The notes: generated by a model from the sequence alone, not told the origin. 64,000 nucleotides of DNA from Planococcus halocryophilus (GCF_001687585.2 NZ_CP016537.2:2576001-2640000), one strand, 5' to 3'. Shown: positions 35,059 to 44,757, numbered from the stretch's first letter. Numbers and translations: made by a program.

Positions 35059-35757
35059 GCGTATTTTTGGGGGAGCGTGCGTAAGCGCTTCTGTGCCGCG
35101 CGTATTTTTTGGGGTGCGTGCGTAATACTTGCTGCACCGTGCGTATTTTTCTAGGACCGCGCGTATGTGGCCACTCAGTCTACCTTTAGCCTGGTCATGC
35201 TTGCCCGCCAAAACCATTAGATGCCTCGCTTTTCGCGAGCGAAAAGCACTAAAACCTACTTGCTTCGCTTCAAGAAAAAGCAATCTCTACTATTCAAGTG
35301 AGACTTTTCTGCGTCCGAAACTCGTTCGCGCGTATTTTTTCCGGAACGCGCGTAACCGTCTCGCCACCGTGCGTATTCTCCCAGCATCGCGCGTATCATT
35401 TGCTGCACCGTGCGTATTTCTCCAGGATCGTGCGTATCACACGCCCAACCGTGCGTATGCCGCCACCCAGCCTACTCTCAAGCTTAATCACACTCGCCCG
35501 TCCAAACAAAAGAACAAGTTGCCCCGCTTTTCGCGAGCGAAAAGCACTAAAACCTACTTGCTTCGCTTCAAGAAAAAGCAACCTCTACTATTCAAGTGAG
35601 ACTTTTCTGCGTCCGAAACTCGTTCGCGCGTATTTTTTCTGGAGCGCGCGTAACGGTCTCGCCACCGCGCGCATTATCTCAGCATCGCGCGTATCATTTG
35701 CTGCACCGTGCGTATTTTTCTAGGACCGCGCATAACCCCGTCCAAGACCGCGCATAT
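35059..35757. repeat. Periodic array A4 (word GCGTA, alternating 20/21 bp, three blocks in a 298-bp unit)
   Basis: GCGTA (or GCRYA variants) starts at 35059, 35079, 35100, 35120, 35141, 35161; 35330, 35350, 35371, 35391, 35412, 35432, 35453; 35628, 35648, 35669, 35689, 35710, 35730, 35752. Spacings alternate 20, 21, 20, 21 in every block, except for one final 22. The linkers contain a hairpin (arms GCTTTTCGC/GCGAAAAGC at 35228 and 35526) within a nearly identical stretch that repeats after 298 bp. The gap separates the divergent nitroreductase and HEPN-like genes. Open frames inside are judged non-coding. Confidence 0.9.
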
Positions 35758-35791
35758 CACTACCAATCCCCAAAAATTCCGTCAACAAGGG

Positions 35792-35820
35792 GTGACCCAC
35801 TCGCTCGACTTCGGTACAAT
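35792..35820 (+). promoter_or_regulatory. Probable promoter of the LA2681/HEPN-like gene
   Basis: -35 GTGACC (35792-35797) and -10 TACAAT (35815-35820), 17 bp apart, immediately after array A4 and 35 bp before the start codon. Confidence 0.55.
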
Positions 35821-35854
35821 AAGAAGAGAAGCACCGATCCAAGGAGGGTTCCCG

Positions 35855-37225
35855 ATGTCGACATTACAAGAGATTGCCCAATCAGACGATTATGGACAGT
35901 TTGAATTGAAAGAAGTATACCAAGCTGCACAATTATTGCTGCAGGAGTTTCAAAAAACACGCACCCAGCCAGAAAAGCTGAAAGAGATCATTGAACACTT
36001 AAAAAAACGTCTTGAAGGTCAAGCGGCATATCCGCTGGCGATTTTACTTGAAAGCAGCAAGCTCGGCGTCGAGCACCAGTTACAAAAAGACTGGAACAGC
36101 CCGATGAAGCAGCGCCAGCTATTTCTTTTTGAAAGCTTATACGCACAGTTCCGTGGCAAAGTGCCGCCTACTATATGGAACCAAATTTGCTTGAATTATG
36201 CGGAAGCGTTAATTTATGTGGGTCGTTCGCTTGATGGACTTAACGTTTTAGAGCAAATGACCGAAGCGGAAAATGATCCGTCTTACGAACGTTTAGATGC
36301 TGAACGCGGATGGGGACTGTTGTTTTATTCGACATTCTTACGCGATAAGGATGCAAAAGGTGAGGCACTTCATTTGTCGCGTGATTTGTTGCGTGACGGG
36401 ATTGAAAAAATCACCAATACGAATGGACGCGCGTTGTATGCAGACCGCTTAAAACTGGCTGTTAAAATGCTCGAGGAGATCGGGCCGATTGATCTTACTG
36501 GCAGCTACAAGCCAAACTTTTTCGAAGGCCGCGAGCGTGATTACCGCGACTGGTGCGCGAAGCATCGTTTGTTGCTAAATGATAACAACGAAGTCGATCC
36601 AACAGGCACGATGAAAATTGATACACTTAACTATCGTCATGTTGGTTCTGACAAAGAACGCGGGCTATTCCTTGAAACATTTATGGATAGCATCGTTTCT
36701 GAATTTACTGGGCTACGTTGGAATCTTTTTGAAGCGTTAGAAAAAGAGCCTAGCGATGAGCGCAATGAAGAGCTAAAGACCGTTTACCGCCAGTCATACA
36801 CCTTGTTCTCAAAAGTTTCTCAGTTTGTTAGCCAGTATTACAAACTCGAAATGACAAATCCACGTGCTGGGATGCAGCGTATGTGGTTTGAAGAAGAAGA
36901 TCCGAAAAAACCGCTCAAACCATTTATTCGAGATAGCAAAAATGGCGCGTTGAAAGCCTTGTTTTGGCTGTCCAAAGAACTTTTTGGCTACGAGCAATCT
37001 GCTGTTCAAAACGTTGCGACGGTTCGTTCATTGCTTATCCGTGACCAACTCGAACGCAGCTTTGTTCAAGTCATCACGAAAAAAGAAGAAATCGCTGAAA
37101 CTGGCGAACTGCGTAAGCATCAAATGACGCAAGTCGAACTTGAACGTTTGGCACAGACGACTTTATTTAAAGCGCGTAATGCGTTGATGTATTTAGGGTT
37201 TGCCATTGGGTTGGAGAAAAAATAA
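35855..37225 (+). CDS. LA2681/HEPN-like protein with a TPR-like N-terminus
   Basis: A 456-residue cytoplasmic protein. The N-terminal 200 residues are helical, TPR-like. The middle carries GRERDYRDWCAKHRLLLND, which resembles LA2681-type HEPN proteins, and the C-terminal helices end in KARNALMYLGFAIG. HEPN RNases use R(N)xxxH at this point; here the His position is Tyr (RNALMY). It may be an RNase-derived binding protein rather than an active nuclease. The ATG at 35855 has AAGGAGG upstream; the longer open frame into the array is not used. Confidence 0.72.
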   Translation: MSTLQEIAQSDDYGQFELKEVYQAAQLLLQEFQKTRTQPEKLKEIIEHLKKRLEGQAAYPLAILLESSKLGVEHQLQKDWNSPMKQRQLFLFESLYAQFRGKVPPTIWNQICLNYAEALIYVGRSLDGLNVLEQMTEAENDPSYERLDAERGWGLLFYSTFLRDKDAKGEALHLSRDLLRDGIEKITNTNGRALYADRLKLAVKMLEEIGPIDLTGSYKPNFFEGRERDYRDWCAKHRLLLNDNNEVDPTGTMKIDTLNYRHVGSDKERGLFLETFMDSIVSEFTGLRWNLFEALEKEPSDERNEELKTVYRQSYTLFSKVSQFVSQYYKLEMTNPRAGMQRMWFEEEDPKKPLKPFIRDSKNGALKALFWLSKELFGYEQSAVQNVATVRSLLIRDQLERSFVQVITKKEEIAETGELRKHQMTQVELERLAQTTLFKARNALMYLGFAIGLEKK

Positions 37226-37262
37226 CAAACAGCGACACTCAGATTTTGAGTGTCGCTGTTTT
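37226..37262. terminator. Bidirectional terminator between HEPN-like and sortase genes
   Basis: Perfect arms AACAGCGACACTCA and TGAGTGTCGCTGTT with a 4-nt loop. Confidence 0.93.
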
Positions 37263-37918
37263 CATGAATTTATATCGGTAATATCCACAAGTGGTGCTTC
37301 AATGATATAACGGTCAGGCGCTGCGCCGAGGAAGTTAAACGGGTAACAAGTGGTAAGTGTCAGGGTAGCTTTATCTTTTGCAACAATAACTGACCGGTCT
37401 TTTGCATCTGTAATCCAAGTCCTTTTTATTTTATATTCGTATTGAACGTCTTCAAATTGTACAAACATCGTATCGCCTTCTTTTAAATTGCCCAGTTCGC
37501 GGAATACCGTGTCTCTATGCCCCGCTAAAACGGTATGCTGCTTGCCATCTGGAGGCGTGGTGAAGTTACCGACATGATAGCCGACGCCTTGCGTTAACGT
37601 GTCGTCGTCTGTTCCCCAGTAAACCGGGTATTTTTTATCCAGAGCAGGAATTAACAACCATCCTATCTCTTCCCCCCGTGCATATTCTTCGTAATTCCGA
37701 GGGTTTGGAATTTCCTTTTTCACCAACGAAGGAGTAACTTCTTCTTGAACAAGAGCTTCTGTCGGAACAGCAACACTGTCGATTTCATTTGCTTGTGCTA
37801 TATCATTTTCATCGATAGTTTCTTGGCTAGAAGACATTTCAGACAGCCATACATAGCCGTTCCAAGCGGCGAAAAGCAATCCCATCAATAAAAGCAACAC
37901 ACCTACTTTTTTCTTCAC
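37262..37918 (-). CDS. Class D sortase
   Basis: A 218-residue transpeptidase anchored by an N-terminal membrane helix (about residues 5-25). The catalytic residues are His (VLAGHRDTVF), Cys (LTLTTCYPF) and Arg (APDRYIIEA). Sortases cut a C-terminal sorting signal and link the protein to the cell wall or to a lipid-II-like partner. It is divergently transcribed from the CHRD protein at 38105, whose C-terminus carries a matching sorting signal, so the two probably form a dedicated enzyme-substrate pair. Confidence 0.93.
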   Translation of the reverse strand: MKKKVGVLLLLMGLLFAAWNGYVWLSEMSSSQETIDENDIAQANEIDSVAVPTEALVQEEVTPSLVKKEIPNPRNYEEYARGEEIGWLLIPALDKKYPVYWGTDDDTLTQGVGYHVGNFTTPPDGKQHTVLAGHRDTVFRELGNLKEGDTMFVQFEDVQYEYKIKRTWITDAKDRSVIVAKDKATLTLTTCYPFNFLGAAPDRYIIEAPLVDITDINS

Positions 37919-38104
37919 GGTTTCACCCCTAGTTCCATACTGGAATAGACTGATTCTATACTTCTACTCCGCATCTATTGACAAATTAAGGTATTCATTA
38001 AGGTGTTTATATTTATTTTAACAGAAAATTCTAATTTTTAAGAATACTTTGTTGTATAATATGTTATCGCCTACTGGCGAAATTTGCAAGAAGGAGAATG
38101 ATCT

Positions 38105-38698
38105 ATGAAAAAACGCTTGGCTTTACCACTCGTTTCAGTATTGGCCGTTACAGGTTTTGCCGGATCAGTTTTTGCTGCTCATGAAGGACAAGAGTTTATG
38201 GCAGAGTTGACACCAGACCAGGAAACAGCAGATGTCGAAAGCTCTGCAACAGGAGATGCATCTGTTCAGTTTAGCGAAGACGGCATGTCTCTCGAATTCA
38301 CGGTAAATGCTGAGGATTTGGAAAACACGCTTGCCGGCCATTTTCACAGTGGCGCAACTGGCGAAAACGGACCTGTTGAAATAGCCTTGTTCAACAACGA
38401 GGAAGCGACAGATTACGATGGCGAAGTAGCATCGGGCACATTAAGTGAAGCCGACCTTGCCGGAGAAATGTCATGGGAAGATTTCACAAAAGCGATGGTG
38501 GCTGGTGATATCTATGTAAACCTTCATACAGAACAGTATCCTGACGGTGAACTTCGCGGGCAAGTAGAAATGGCCGAAGAAGGCGACGAAATGCCGACGA
38601 CCGCTTCTAACGGACCACTTTACACGATGATTGGTGTGCTGATGGCGTTGATGGGCGGACTATTGCTAGTCGGCAGAAATCAGAAGAAAGCTGCATAG
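38105..38698 (+). CDS. Secreted CHRD-domain protein with C-terminal sorting signal (predicted sortase D substrate)
   Basis: A 197-residue protein: signal peptide (cleavage near VFA-AHEG), a CHRD domain (about 25-160; LAGHFHSGATGENGPVEIAL and IYVNLHTEQYPDGELRGQ) and a C-terminal MPTTAS motif followed by a hydrophobic helix and RNQKK. MPTTA fits the LPxTA-type signal recognised by class D sortases. CHRD domains may bind metal, but function in bacteria is unclear. The start has AAGGAG 9 nt upstream. The partner sortase is divergent, 186 bp away. Confidence 0.9.
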   Translation: MKKRLALPLVSVLAVTGFAGSVFAAHEGQEFMAELTPDQETADVESSATGDASVQFSEDGMSLEFTVNAEDLENTLAGHFHSGATGENGPVEIALFNNEEATDYDGEVASGTLSEADLAGEMSWEDFTKAMVAGDIYVNLHTEQYPDGELRGQVEMAEEGDEMPTTASNGPLYTMIGVLMALMGGLLLVGRNQKKAA

Positions 38699-38705
38699 AC
38701 AATTC

Positions 38706-38768
38706 CCTAAAAAAGCTGAACTCCTCTTTGGCTAGTCCTACACCAATGATACAAGTTCAGCTTTTTTA
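38706..38768 (+). terminator. Terminator after the CHRD gene
   Basis: Arms AAAAAGCTGAAC and GTTCAGCTTTTTT with a 33-nt loop. Confidence 0.8.
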
Positions 38769-38844
38769 TTGATTTTCAAAATTTTGATCGCCACGTAATG
38801 AATCTATCTCAACAAACTCTAGCCATTTCAACCATCTTCCTCCG

Positions 38845-38931
38845 CTACAAATATCGACCAAACACCCAAAAAATCACAAATCCCATCGCCATGAGGACGA
38901 ATAAAAGAAGCGGCAGCTTTATTTTTTCCAT
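38845..38931 (-). CDS. Possible 28-residue single-pass membrane peptide
   Basis: A short frame in the 400-bp gap between the CHRD gene and the amylopullulanase: MEKIK, then a hydrophobic stretch LPLLLFVLMAMGFVIFWVFG, then RYL and a TAG stop. AAAGGG lies 9 nt upstream and GGGGGG touches the ATG. The charged N-terminus, single hydrophobic helix and Arg-Tyr end are typical of bacterial small membrane proteins. There is no homology support; it might be fortuitous. The rest of the gap holds only the two flanking terminators. Confidence 0.4.
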   Translation of the reverse strand: MEKIKLPLLLFVLMAMGFVIFWVFGRYL

Positions 38932-39020
38932 CCCCCCAAACCCTTTCTGCTATGTATGAACGATCAAGTTGGTTTTATCTATTTATATACACGTTATTCT
39001 ACATACATAAACTTCAGCAC

Positions 39021-39068
39021 CAAAAAGCGACTGGCAGAATTACTTGGATTCTGCCAGTCGCTTTAGTG
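39021..39068 (-). terminator. Terminator after the amylopullulanase gene
   Basis: Perfect arms AAAGCGACTGGCAGAAT and ATTCTGCCAGTCGCTTT, with a T-run on the minus strand. Confidence 0.93.
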
Positions 39069-39098
39069 CATTTCCTACATCAAAATGAAAATTCGGTC

Positions 39099-42000
39099 TT
39101 AACGCTTCACTTTTTTCTTCGTTTTCTCATCCACTTTAATGACAATTGTCGTCAGCGGATCAATCTTCAATATATCTTTTGATAACGTAAAGCCGGATGG
39201 TTTGGAGACTTTTTTGGTTCCTGCTTCGTCGTTGTCTACGACAATTTCACCTTTCGAGAAATCGTAGTCGCCTAATGTGAAGTTACGGGCTTTGTTGTCC
39301 GCATTGACGAAGACGTAGTAATTTCCAGTGTTGTCGGTGGATTTATTTTCGTATGCTATGACTAAGTCGGAATCTTTCATTTCCGGAATGTCCAGTAGCG
39401 AGACGTTTTTGTCCACTAGCTCTTTTTCTCCTAGTCGAAAAGCGTTTGTCGATTTTCTTAACTCGATCAAGCCTTCTGTATAGGTGCGCGTTGTGTTGTT
39501 GACGGCAAAGTCTTTTTTGTTTGTTGCTTTTTGCCAATCAAACTGATTGATGGCATCGGAAGAATCATACGAATCGTGGATAAAGTAGCCAAACGACTTG
39601 CCCGCTTCATCTTTTAATTCGTGATATTTTTGCTCAGGTACGCCTTCGCCGAACCATTGCTTTGTCCGGCCATATTCTTGGCCAGCCTGGATAAACGCGG
39701 TTCCTTGAGACGTTAAAACGAGCGAGTTTCCGATGCGAATGCGTTTATGAATTTCAAGATTGTTTTCCGGGATTGCTGGATCTTTTTTAATGGATTGCGC
39801 AATCACATCATAAAGTGGTAAATTGTCGTGTGCAGCGATGTATTGAACCATGTCGCCCGGGTCGTCAGCGGCCGTATTGGATGGTTGGCCTTTAATGTTA
39901 TTGAAAATAGTCGCTACATTGCGTGCCCCACCTGTGATAAATCGCGGCTCGCCTTCAGAGCCAAAACCAGATTTTAGTTCATTTCGCATTTCGTCTGAAA
40001 AGACGCCTACGTCATCTGTTTTATCCATCCAATCTTGATCAGCGCCCATTCCGGCAAGGTCTGGGTCTGCAATATGCCCTGCAAATGTTCGCCATCCTTC
40101 TCCAATGAATAACGCATCTGGATTGATGGCAGCTGCCGCATCGTAAGCGTTTTGAACGGACGGATACGTAGCGTCGCCCATCATATCAAATCGCATGCCG
40201 TCAATTTTGTATTCGTCAAACCAATACTTTACAGAGTCGACCATTAGCTTTTCAGCCATTGTGTGACTTGTTGCTAAGTTATTGCCAAATCCGCCAAGGA
40301 AGTTACCTTTGTCGTCTTGATACGCGTAATAATCTGGCACGATGTCGTTCAATAAACTCGTTTGCGCCGTATGCGTATAAACCACACCCAACACAACCCC
40401 CATGTCTGCATCATGAATTGCATCGATCAATGCTTTTAGTTCTTTGACGCGTAATTCCGGATCGGTCGCGTCTTGTGAATACGCACCATCTGGTGAGAAG
40501 TAATTATGCGGATCATATCCCCAATTGTATTCATTGCCAAGAGCTGAATAGTTTTGCTCTCTTTCACCCATTTTCGTTTCATCGCCAAAATACCAAGCCA
40601 TAACTGGCAGCAATTGAACATGGGTGACGCCTAGAGATTTAATGTAATCCAATTTGTCGATAAACGCCGTGTACGATCCCCATCTCGACTTTAATTTCTT
40701 TTCAATAGAAGGATCTGCTGTAAAGTCACGAATATGCACTTCGTAAATCACGGCATCTTCCCGTTTTTCATAGCCGTCAATTGATGCATGGCCGAAACCT
40801 TTCGGGTTAGTTCCGCTCAAATCGACAATTGCGGCTTTCCCTACTTTATCTCCGTCTGGACCTGCCTCACCTTTCGTATTTACCGTAAACGCCGCCATTG
40901 ATTTGGCGTACGGATCTAATACGTTTTTCGTAATGCCATCGTTTGTGACTTCGTATTGATAATAATACCCTTTTAAATCTTTCACACCTAATTCGCTTGG
41001 TGCAATGTCTTTTGACCAAACACCTTGTTCTCCGAGTGTTAATTCGATACTGCCAAGTAACGTCGTGGCATCTTTTTTATCATAGAAATTCGCCACGACT
41101 TTGCTTGCTTTTGGAGCCCATAATTTCAATGTTGCGTGGCCTTTTTTATACGTTGCACCGAGGTCATCGCCGTCATAAGAAAATGCTTTATCCAACATTC
41201 TCCACCCGGTAGTAGCTGACACCGTTCTGCCGGCGTACGTAACGGACAGTGGCAATTTGTCTATATTAAATTGTGCTGTGACTTCGACCGTTTTGTCTCC
41301 TGTAATTTTTGCCGCTTCTACTCCAACAGCTGTGCCGTCCGCATCTAGAATCGCTAACCCGGCTACTAATTTTTCAGAAGTTAAGCCATCTGTGCTGTTA
41401 AATCTTAAAAGAAGTGTATCTTCAGAAACAACTTCAGCCGACCCAAGACCTGATGCGACTTCATCATAAGGAGAAACGTAAACTGTATCGTCTCCTTGTT
41501 TGATCCATAAGTGATTGAATTTATCCAACAAGTTAAATGATTTATCGCCTGCATCTTTTTCTTGCGTTTTTTCATTGACCACTAAGAATCCTATTTCTTT
41601 TGCAGCTTCTGTTAACTCTATATCTGCATAAGCGCCGTAACGATCCGTTCCGTCAAAATTAACGGCGCCTGTTGGCCAGTCTTCTGAAGGAGACGCGACA
41701 TCGCCCCAATTCCATATGCCAAAGTCTTCGTAGTCGCCCCCATCGCGCGTGTAATGAATACGGACTGTATTTGCTGGCAAATCTACCGGTTCGTACGTGT
41801 ACACTTTGTCTGAACCTTGCTTGATCCAAATTTCATTTGCTTGTGTCGAAGAAATCGTAAAGCCTTTGTCTCCGCCGTCTTTGCCCACGTCACCTGCGGT
41901 AATATCCATGACAAGAAAGCCGATATTTTTCGCGCCGTCAGCTAATGGCACATCGATATACGCGCCGTAACTATCGGTTTTTTCAAACATCGTCGCCCCT

Positions 42001-44645
42001 ACTGGCCAATTCGCAGAAGGAGATGCCACATCATTCCATAGCCATGCCCCGTAATTTTTATAAACATTGTCTTCGCGCTTATAGTGAATGCGGATATTGT
42101 TTTCCGGTACTGGTTCGACTTCCACTCTGCCGTCAGCTTTCGCAACACTGGTAATGTTGCCTCCTTTAACCGTTAATAAAACCGTACCGCCATCCGCTTT
42201 TCCTGGAAGTGTTAAGTCTACTTTCCCTGCTATCGCCGTATACTCGGTACCCGAATACGCATCGGTCACAACAGCGTCTGCAGAATCCATAGTTAAAGTC
42301 ACCGCTTTGCTTTCTTCTGCTACGTTTAACCCAACGTAAACCTTTTGATCTTGGTAGTCACGAGAAAACAGTAGGAATTGATCTTTATCAGATCCTCCAA
42401 CAAACGTGCGCTGACCCTTCGCAAATACTTTTGAATAATCTTCTCTAAAGTTTAAAATTTTGGTGTAATGAGCCAAAATTTCATTACCTTCCACTCTATC
42501 CCACGCAAAATCATAACGATTATCGTATTGTGGGTAGTTATTAGCTCCTGTTTGGCCAAGCTCTTCGCCGTAATAAATTACAGGTTGTCCTTTTGCTGTC
42601 GCTTGAAGAGTGGCTGCTACTTGTAGCTTTCCTTTATCTCCAGCAAGTGAATGGAGGAACCCTTCTTCATCATGACTTCCTAAAAACTGACCTAACGTTG
42701 CGGTATTATCCAATTTTTCATTTCGTTCGGCAAGAGACGCATTAGCCGCTTCTAAACTGCCGTTCAAAAATGACCGAGCCGTTTCTTTAAAACCAAAATC
42801 TAGCAATGAATCCATCGTGCCGGTTTCTAGGTAGCCTTGCGTATTATCAACTTTAGCGCCCCAAGCTTCACCGATCATTTTAAATTCCGGCATTTTTTCC
42901 GTTAAGGCATTTTTAAACTGCATCCACGTTGCATCTTCTACGTGTTTCACGGTATCTACACGGAAATAATCGATGGTATTGCCATTTTCTGTCGTCGCTT
43001 TTTCAATCCAATCGGTTTGCCAATCGATAATTTGTTCGCGAACTTTTGGATCTTCCGTGATAAAGTCTGGAAGTCCTGCTAGTTCACCGACCACTTCATC
43101 TGTGCCTACGTCCGCGCCTTGACGAAGCAAATCACTAAATCTTTCCCGGTCGGCATCTGACGTATAGCCCGCTGGTTGGTTGGTGATTGAACCGTCCATT
43201 TCTTTTAAGCCGTATCCTGTGTGATTGACCACCACATCGACCATAATTTTCATGTTGCGGTCGTGTGCCCCGTCAATCAGATCATGAAACTCTTCCATCG
43301 TGCCAAAATGCGGATTTAACTCCCCAAAATTATTGGCCCAATAACCGTGGTAACCATAATACGGTTCTGACGTTTCATAATAACGAACATCGTATTTAAT
43401 GTTTTCCACAACCGGACTAATCCAAATCGTATTGACACCAAGCTCATCTAAATAATCCAGCTTGTTCGTAATGCCTTTAAAATCGCCGCCTTGGTACGTA
43501 CCACGCGACTCTGTATCGTAATTTAAATCGTATGGGTCATTATTAGACGTATCCCCATCAAAAAATCGGTCCGTTAACATAAAGTAAATCACAGACTCGT
43601 CCCAGTCAAAATCTCCTTCTCCGACTGACTGTCTCGTTTTCACTTCTACTTCTGCCGTTCCTTTATACAAATTGCCATAAGCATCCGTCACAGTTAACGG
43701 AATCACCTTTGTACCTGCCGCTATATCATCATCTACTGCAATTGATACTTCTTTTACGGTCGGATCAATTTCTAGTCCAGCAGATCCACCTAAAAGCGAA
43801 GTATCCGCAACAATTTTTGTGATTTTCACGTCTTCTGTTACCCCTTCAATATCAACCCTTAATACCGCGTTTTGATTATAATCGATGGCTGACGGAGCTA
43901 CAGTTCCGCTCACTGTTAAATCCGCTTGGTTAAATACAAGCGTCGACACACCGTCCACCGTATTGTAAGGATCCGTTACTTCCGTTGTCACACCCGCTTT
44001 TGTCACGAGGTATGTATAAGGTTGTTCACCCGTCGGAATATTATTCGCTAAAAACACAAACCGCTCATTTTCCGGTTCATACGTCATTTCATGCGTTTCG
44101 CCATCAAACTGCAACTCAACTTTTTCAATCGTATTCATTGCGTCCGCTGAGAAAAGTTCTTTGTCACGGTAATAAAACATGGCGTCTCCGTTATCAATAA
44201 CAGGCGCCGATCCATCAGGTACAATGCGAATCTGTTCTTTTCCACTCGTGACAAAAGCTTTTGTCAAAGAATCATTTTTATTCACCTGGATAAAACGATC
44301 CCCAAATTCTTTTTCTGCTGTATTCCAATCTTCTGTGCTGCGCAAAACAAATCCAAATTCTTTTGTTTCTGGCGCCACGGCAATATGAGCGACAGCCACC
44401 CCACCGTCATACGAATCAAAATTGATTTGATCATTGACTCTGCCCGTATTCCACGCCCAAATGTTCCAGTTTTCGTACGTTTGATCGTCACGAATATAAG
44501 ACAAACGCACCTCTCGTTCGGTCGTCGCTGTCGAATCTTCAGCCTGTACCGGTTGAACTTGTACAAACGGCATCCAAGTACTCATAACCAGCAATAACAC
44601 CAACACCATTAAAAATTTCTGTTCTAATTTCTTGCTCATCTTCAC
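39099..44645 (-). CDS. Secreted bifunctional amylopullulanase (two GH13 domains)
   Basis: An 1848-residue extracellular starch-degrading enzyme. It has a signal peptide (about 1-36, ending PVQA-EDS), a CBM41-type starch-binding module (about 45-140), a GH13 alpha-amylase domain (about 350-810; YFRVDTVKH, MIGEAWG, LGSHDEEG), two more CBM41-like modules (about 845-1055; GAWLWNDVASPS and GIWNWGDVASPS), a CBM48-like module and a pullulanase GH13 domain (about 1290-1740; YNWGYDP, GMRFDMMGD, FIGEGWRT, AAHDNLPLYD). Both catalytic triads are intact. The start is GTG 44645, 8 nt after GGAGGAG. Upstream lie a cre site and a LacI-type operator. No LPXTG; the tail is Lys-rich. Confidence 0.94.
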   Translation of the reverse strand: MKMSKKLEQKFLMVLVLLLVMSTWMPFVQVQPVQAEDSTATTEREVRLSYIRDDQTYENWNIWAWNTGRVNDQINFDSYDGGVAVAHIAVAPETKEFGFVLRSTEDWNTAEKEFGDRFIQVNKNDSLTKAFVTSGKEQIRIVPDGSAPVIDNGDAMFYYRDKELFSADAMNTIEKVELQFDGETHEMTYEPENERFVFLANNIPTGEQPYTYLVTKAGVTTEVTDPYNTVDGVSTLVFNQADLTVSGTVAPSAIDYNQNAVLRVDIEGVTEDVKITKIVADTSLLGGSAGLEIDPTVKEVSIAVDDDIAAGTKVIPLTVTDAYGNLYKGTAEVEVKTRQSVGEGDFDWDESVIYFMLTDRFFDGDTSNNDPYDLNYDTESRGTYQGGDFKGITNKLDYLDELGVNTIWISPVVENIKYDVRYYETSEPYYGYHGYWANNFGELNPHFGTMEEFHDLIDGAHDRNMKIMVDVVVNHTGYGLKEMDGSITNQPAGYTSDADRERFSDLLRQGADVGTDEVVGELAGLPDFITEDPKVREQIIDWQTDWIEKATTENGNTIDYFRVDTVKHVEDATWMQFKNALTEKMPEFKMIGEAWGAKVDNTQGYLETGTMDSLLDFGFKETARSFLNGSLEAANASLAERNEKLDNTATLGQFLGSHDEEGFLHSLAGDKGKLQVAATLQATAKGQPVIYYGEELGQTGANNYPQYDNRYDFAWDRVEGNEILAHYTKILNFREDYSKVFAKGQRTFVGGSDKDQFLLFSRDYQDQKVYVGLNVAEESKAVTLTMDSADAVVTDAYSGTEYTAIAGKVDLTLPGKADGGTVLLTVKGGNITSVAKADGRVEVEPVPENNIRIHYKREDNVYKNYGAWLWNDVASPSANWPVGATMFEKTDSYGAYIDVPLADGAKNIGFLVMDITAGDVGKDGGDKGFTISSTQANEIWIKQGSDKVYTYEPVDLPANTVRIHYTRDGGDYEDFGIWNWGDVASPSEDWPTGAVNFDGTDRYGAYADIELTEAAKEIGFLVVNEKTQEKDAGDKSFNLLDKFNHLWIKQGDDTVYVSPYDEVASGLGSAEVVSEDTLLLRFNSTDGLTSEKLVAGLAILDADGTAVGVEAAKITGDKTVEVTAQFNIDKLPLSVTYAGRTVSATTGWRMLDKAFSYDGDDLGATYKKGHATLKLWAPKASKVVANFYDKKDATTLLGSIELTLGEQGVWSKDIAPSELGVKDLKGYYYQYEVTNDGITKNVLDPYAKSMAAFTVNTKGEAGPDGDKVGKAAIVDLSGTNPKGFGHASIDGYEKREDAVIYEVHIRDFTADPSIEKKLKSRWGSYTAFIDKLDYIKSLGVTHVQLLPVMAWYFGDETKMGEREQNYSALGNEYNWGYDPHNYFSPDGAYSQDATDPELRVKELKALIDAIHDADMGVVLGVVYTHTAQTSLLNDIVPDYYAYQDDKGNFLGGFGNNLATSHTMAEKLMVDSVKYWFDEYKIDGMRFDMMGDATYPSVQNAYDAAAAINPDALFIGEGWRTFAGHIADPDLAGMGADQDWMDKTDDVGVFSDEMRNELKSGFGSEGEPRFITGGARNVATIFNNIKGQPSNTAADDPGDMVQYIAAHDNLPLYDVIAQSIKKDPAIPENNLEIHKRIRIGNSLVLTSQGTAFIQAGQEYGRTKQWFGEGVPEQKYHELKDEAGKSFGYFIHDSYDSSDAINQFDWQKATNKKDFAVNNTTRTYTEGLIELRKSTNAFRLGEKELVDKNVSLLDIPEMKDSDLVIAYENKSTDNTGNYYVFVNADNKARNFTLGDYDFSKGEIVVDNDEAGTKKVSKPSGFTLSKDILKIDPLTTIVIKVDEKTKKKVKR

Positions 44646-44731
44646 GCTGTCATCTCCTCCTCTATTTGCTTTAGAATAGCCTTTAGATTGACAATAAATC
44701 CTCCTTTTATGAGTGAGACATCTCTTTCTAA

Positions 44732-44757
44732 CTTTTGTGCAAACGATTGCACAAAAG
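44732..44757. promoter_or_regulatory. LacI/MalR-type operator upstream of the amylopullulanase
   Basis: An 11-bp perfect inverted repeat, arms CTTTTGTGCAA and TTGCACAAAAG with centre ACGA. The core TGCAAACGATTGCA is the usual LacI-family operator shape. It lies 87 bp upstream of the start codon, and a maltose/starch repressor is the natural candidate. Confidence 0.72.

Noticed and set aside
35026..35904. Several open frames across array A4 on both strands
   Set aside because: They owe their length to the stop-free repeat and have no ribosome binding sites; the HEPN-like gene has its own good start at 35855.
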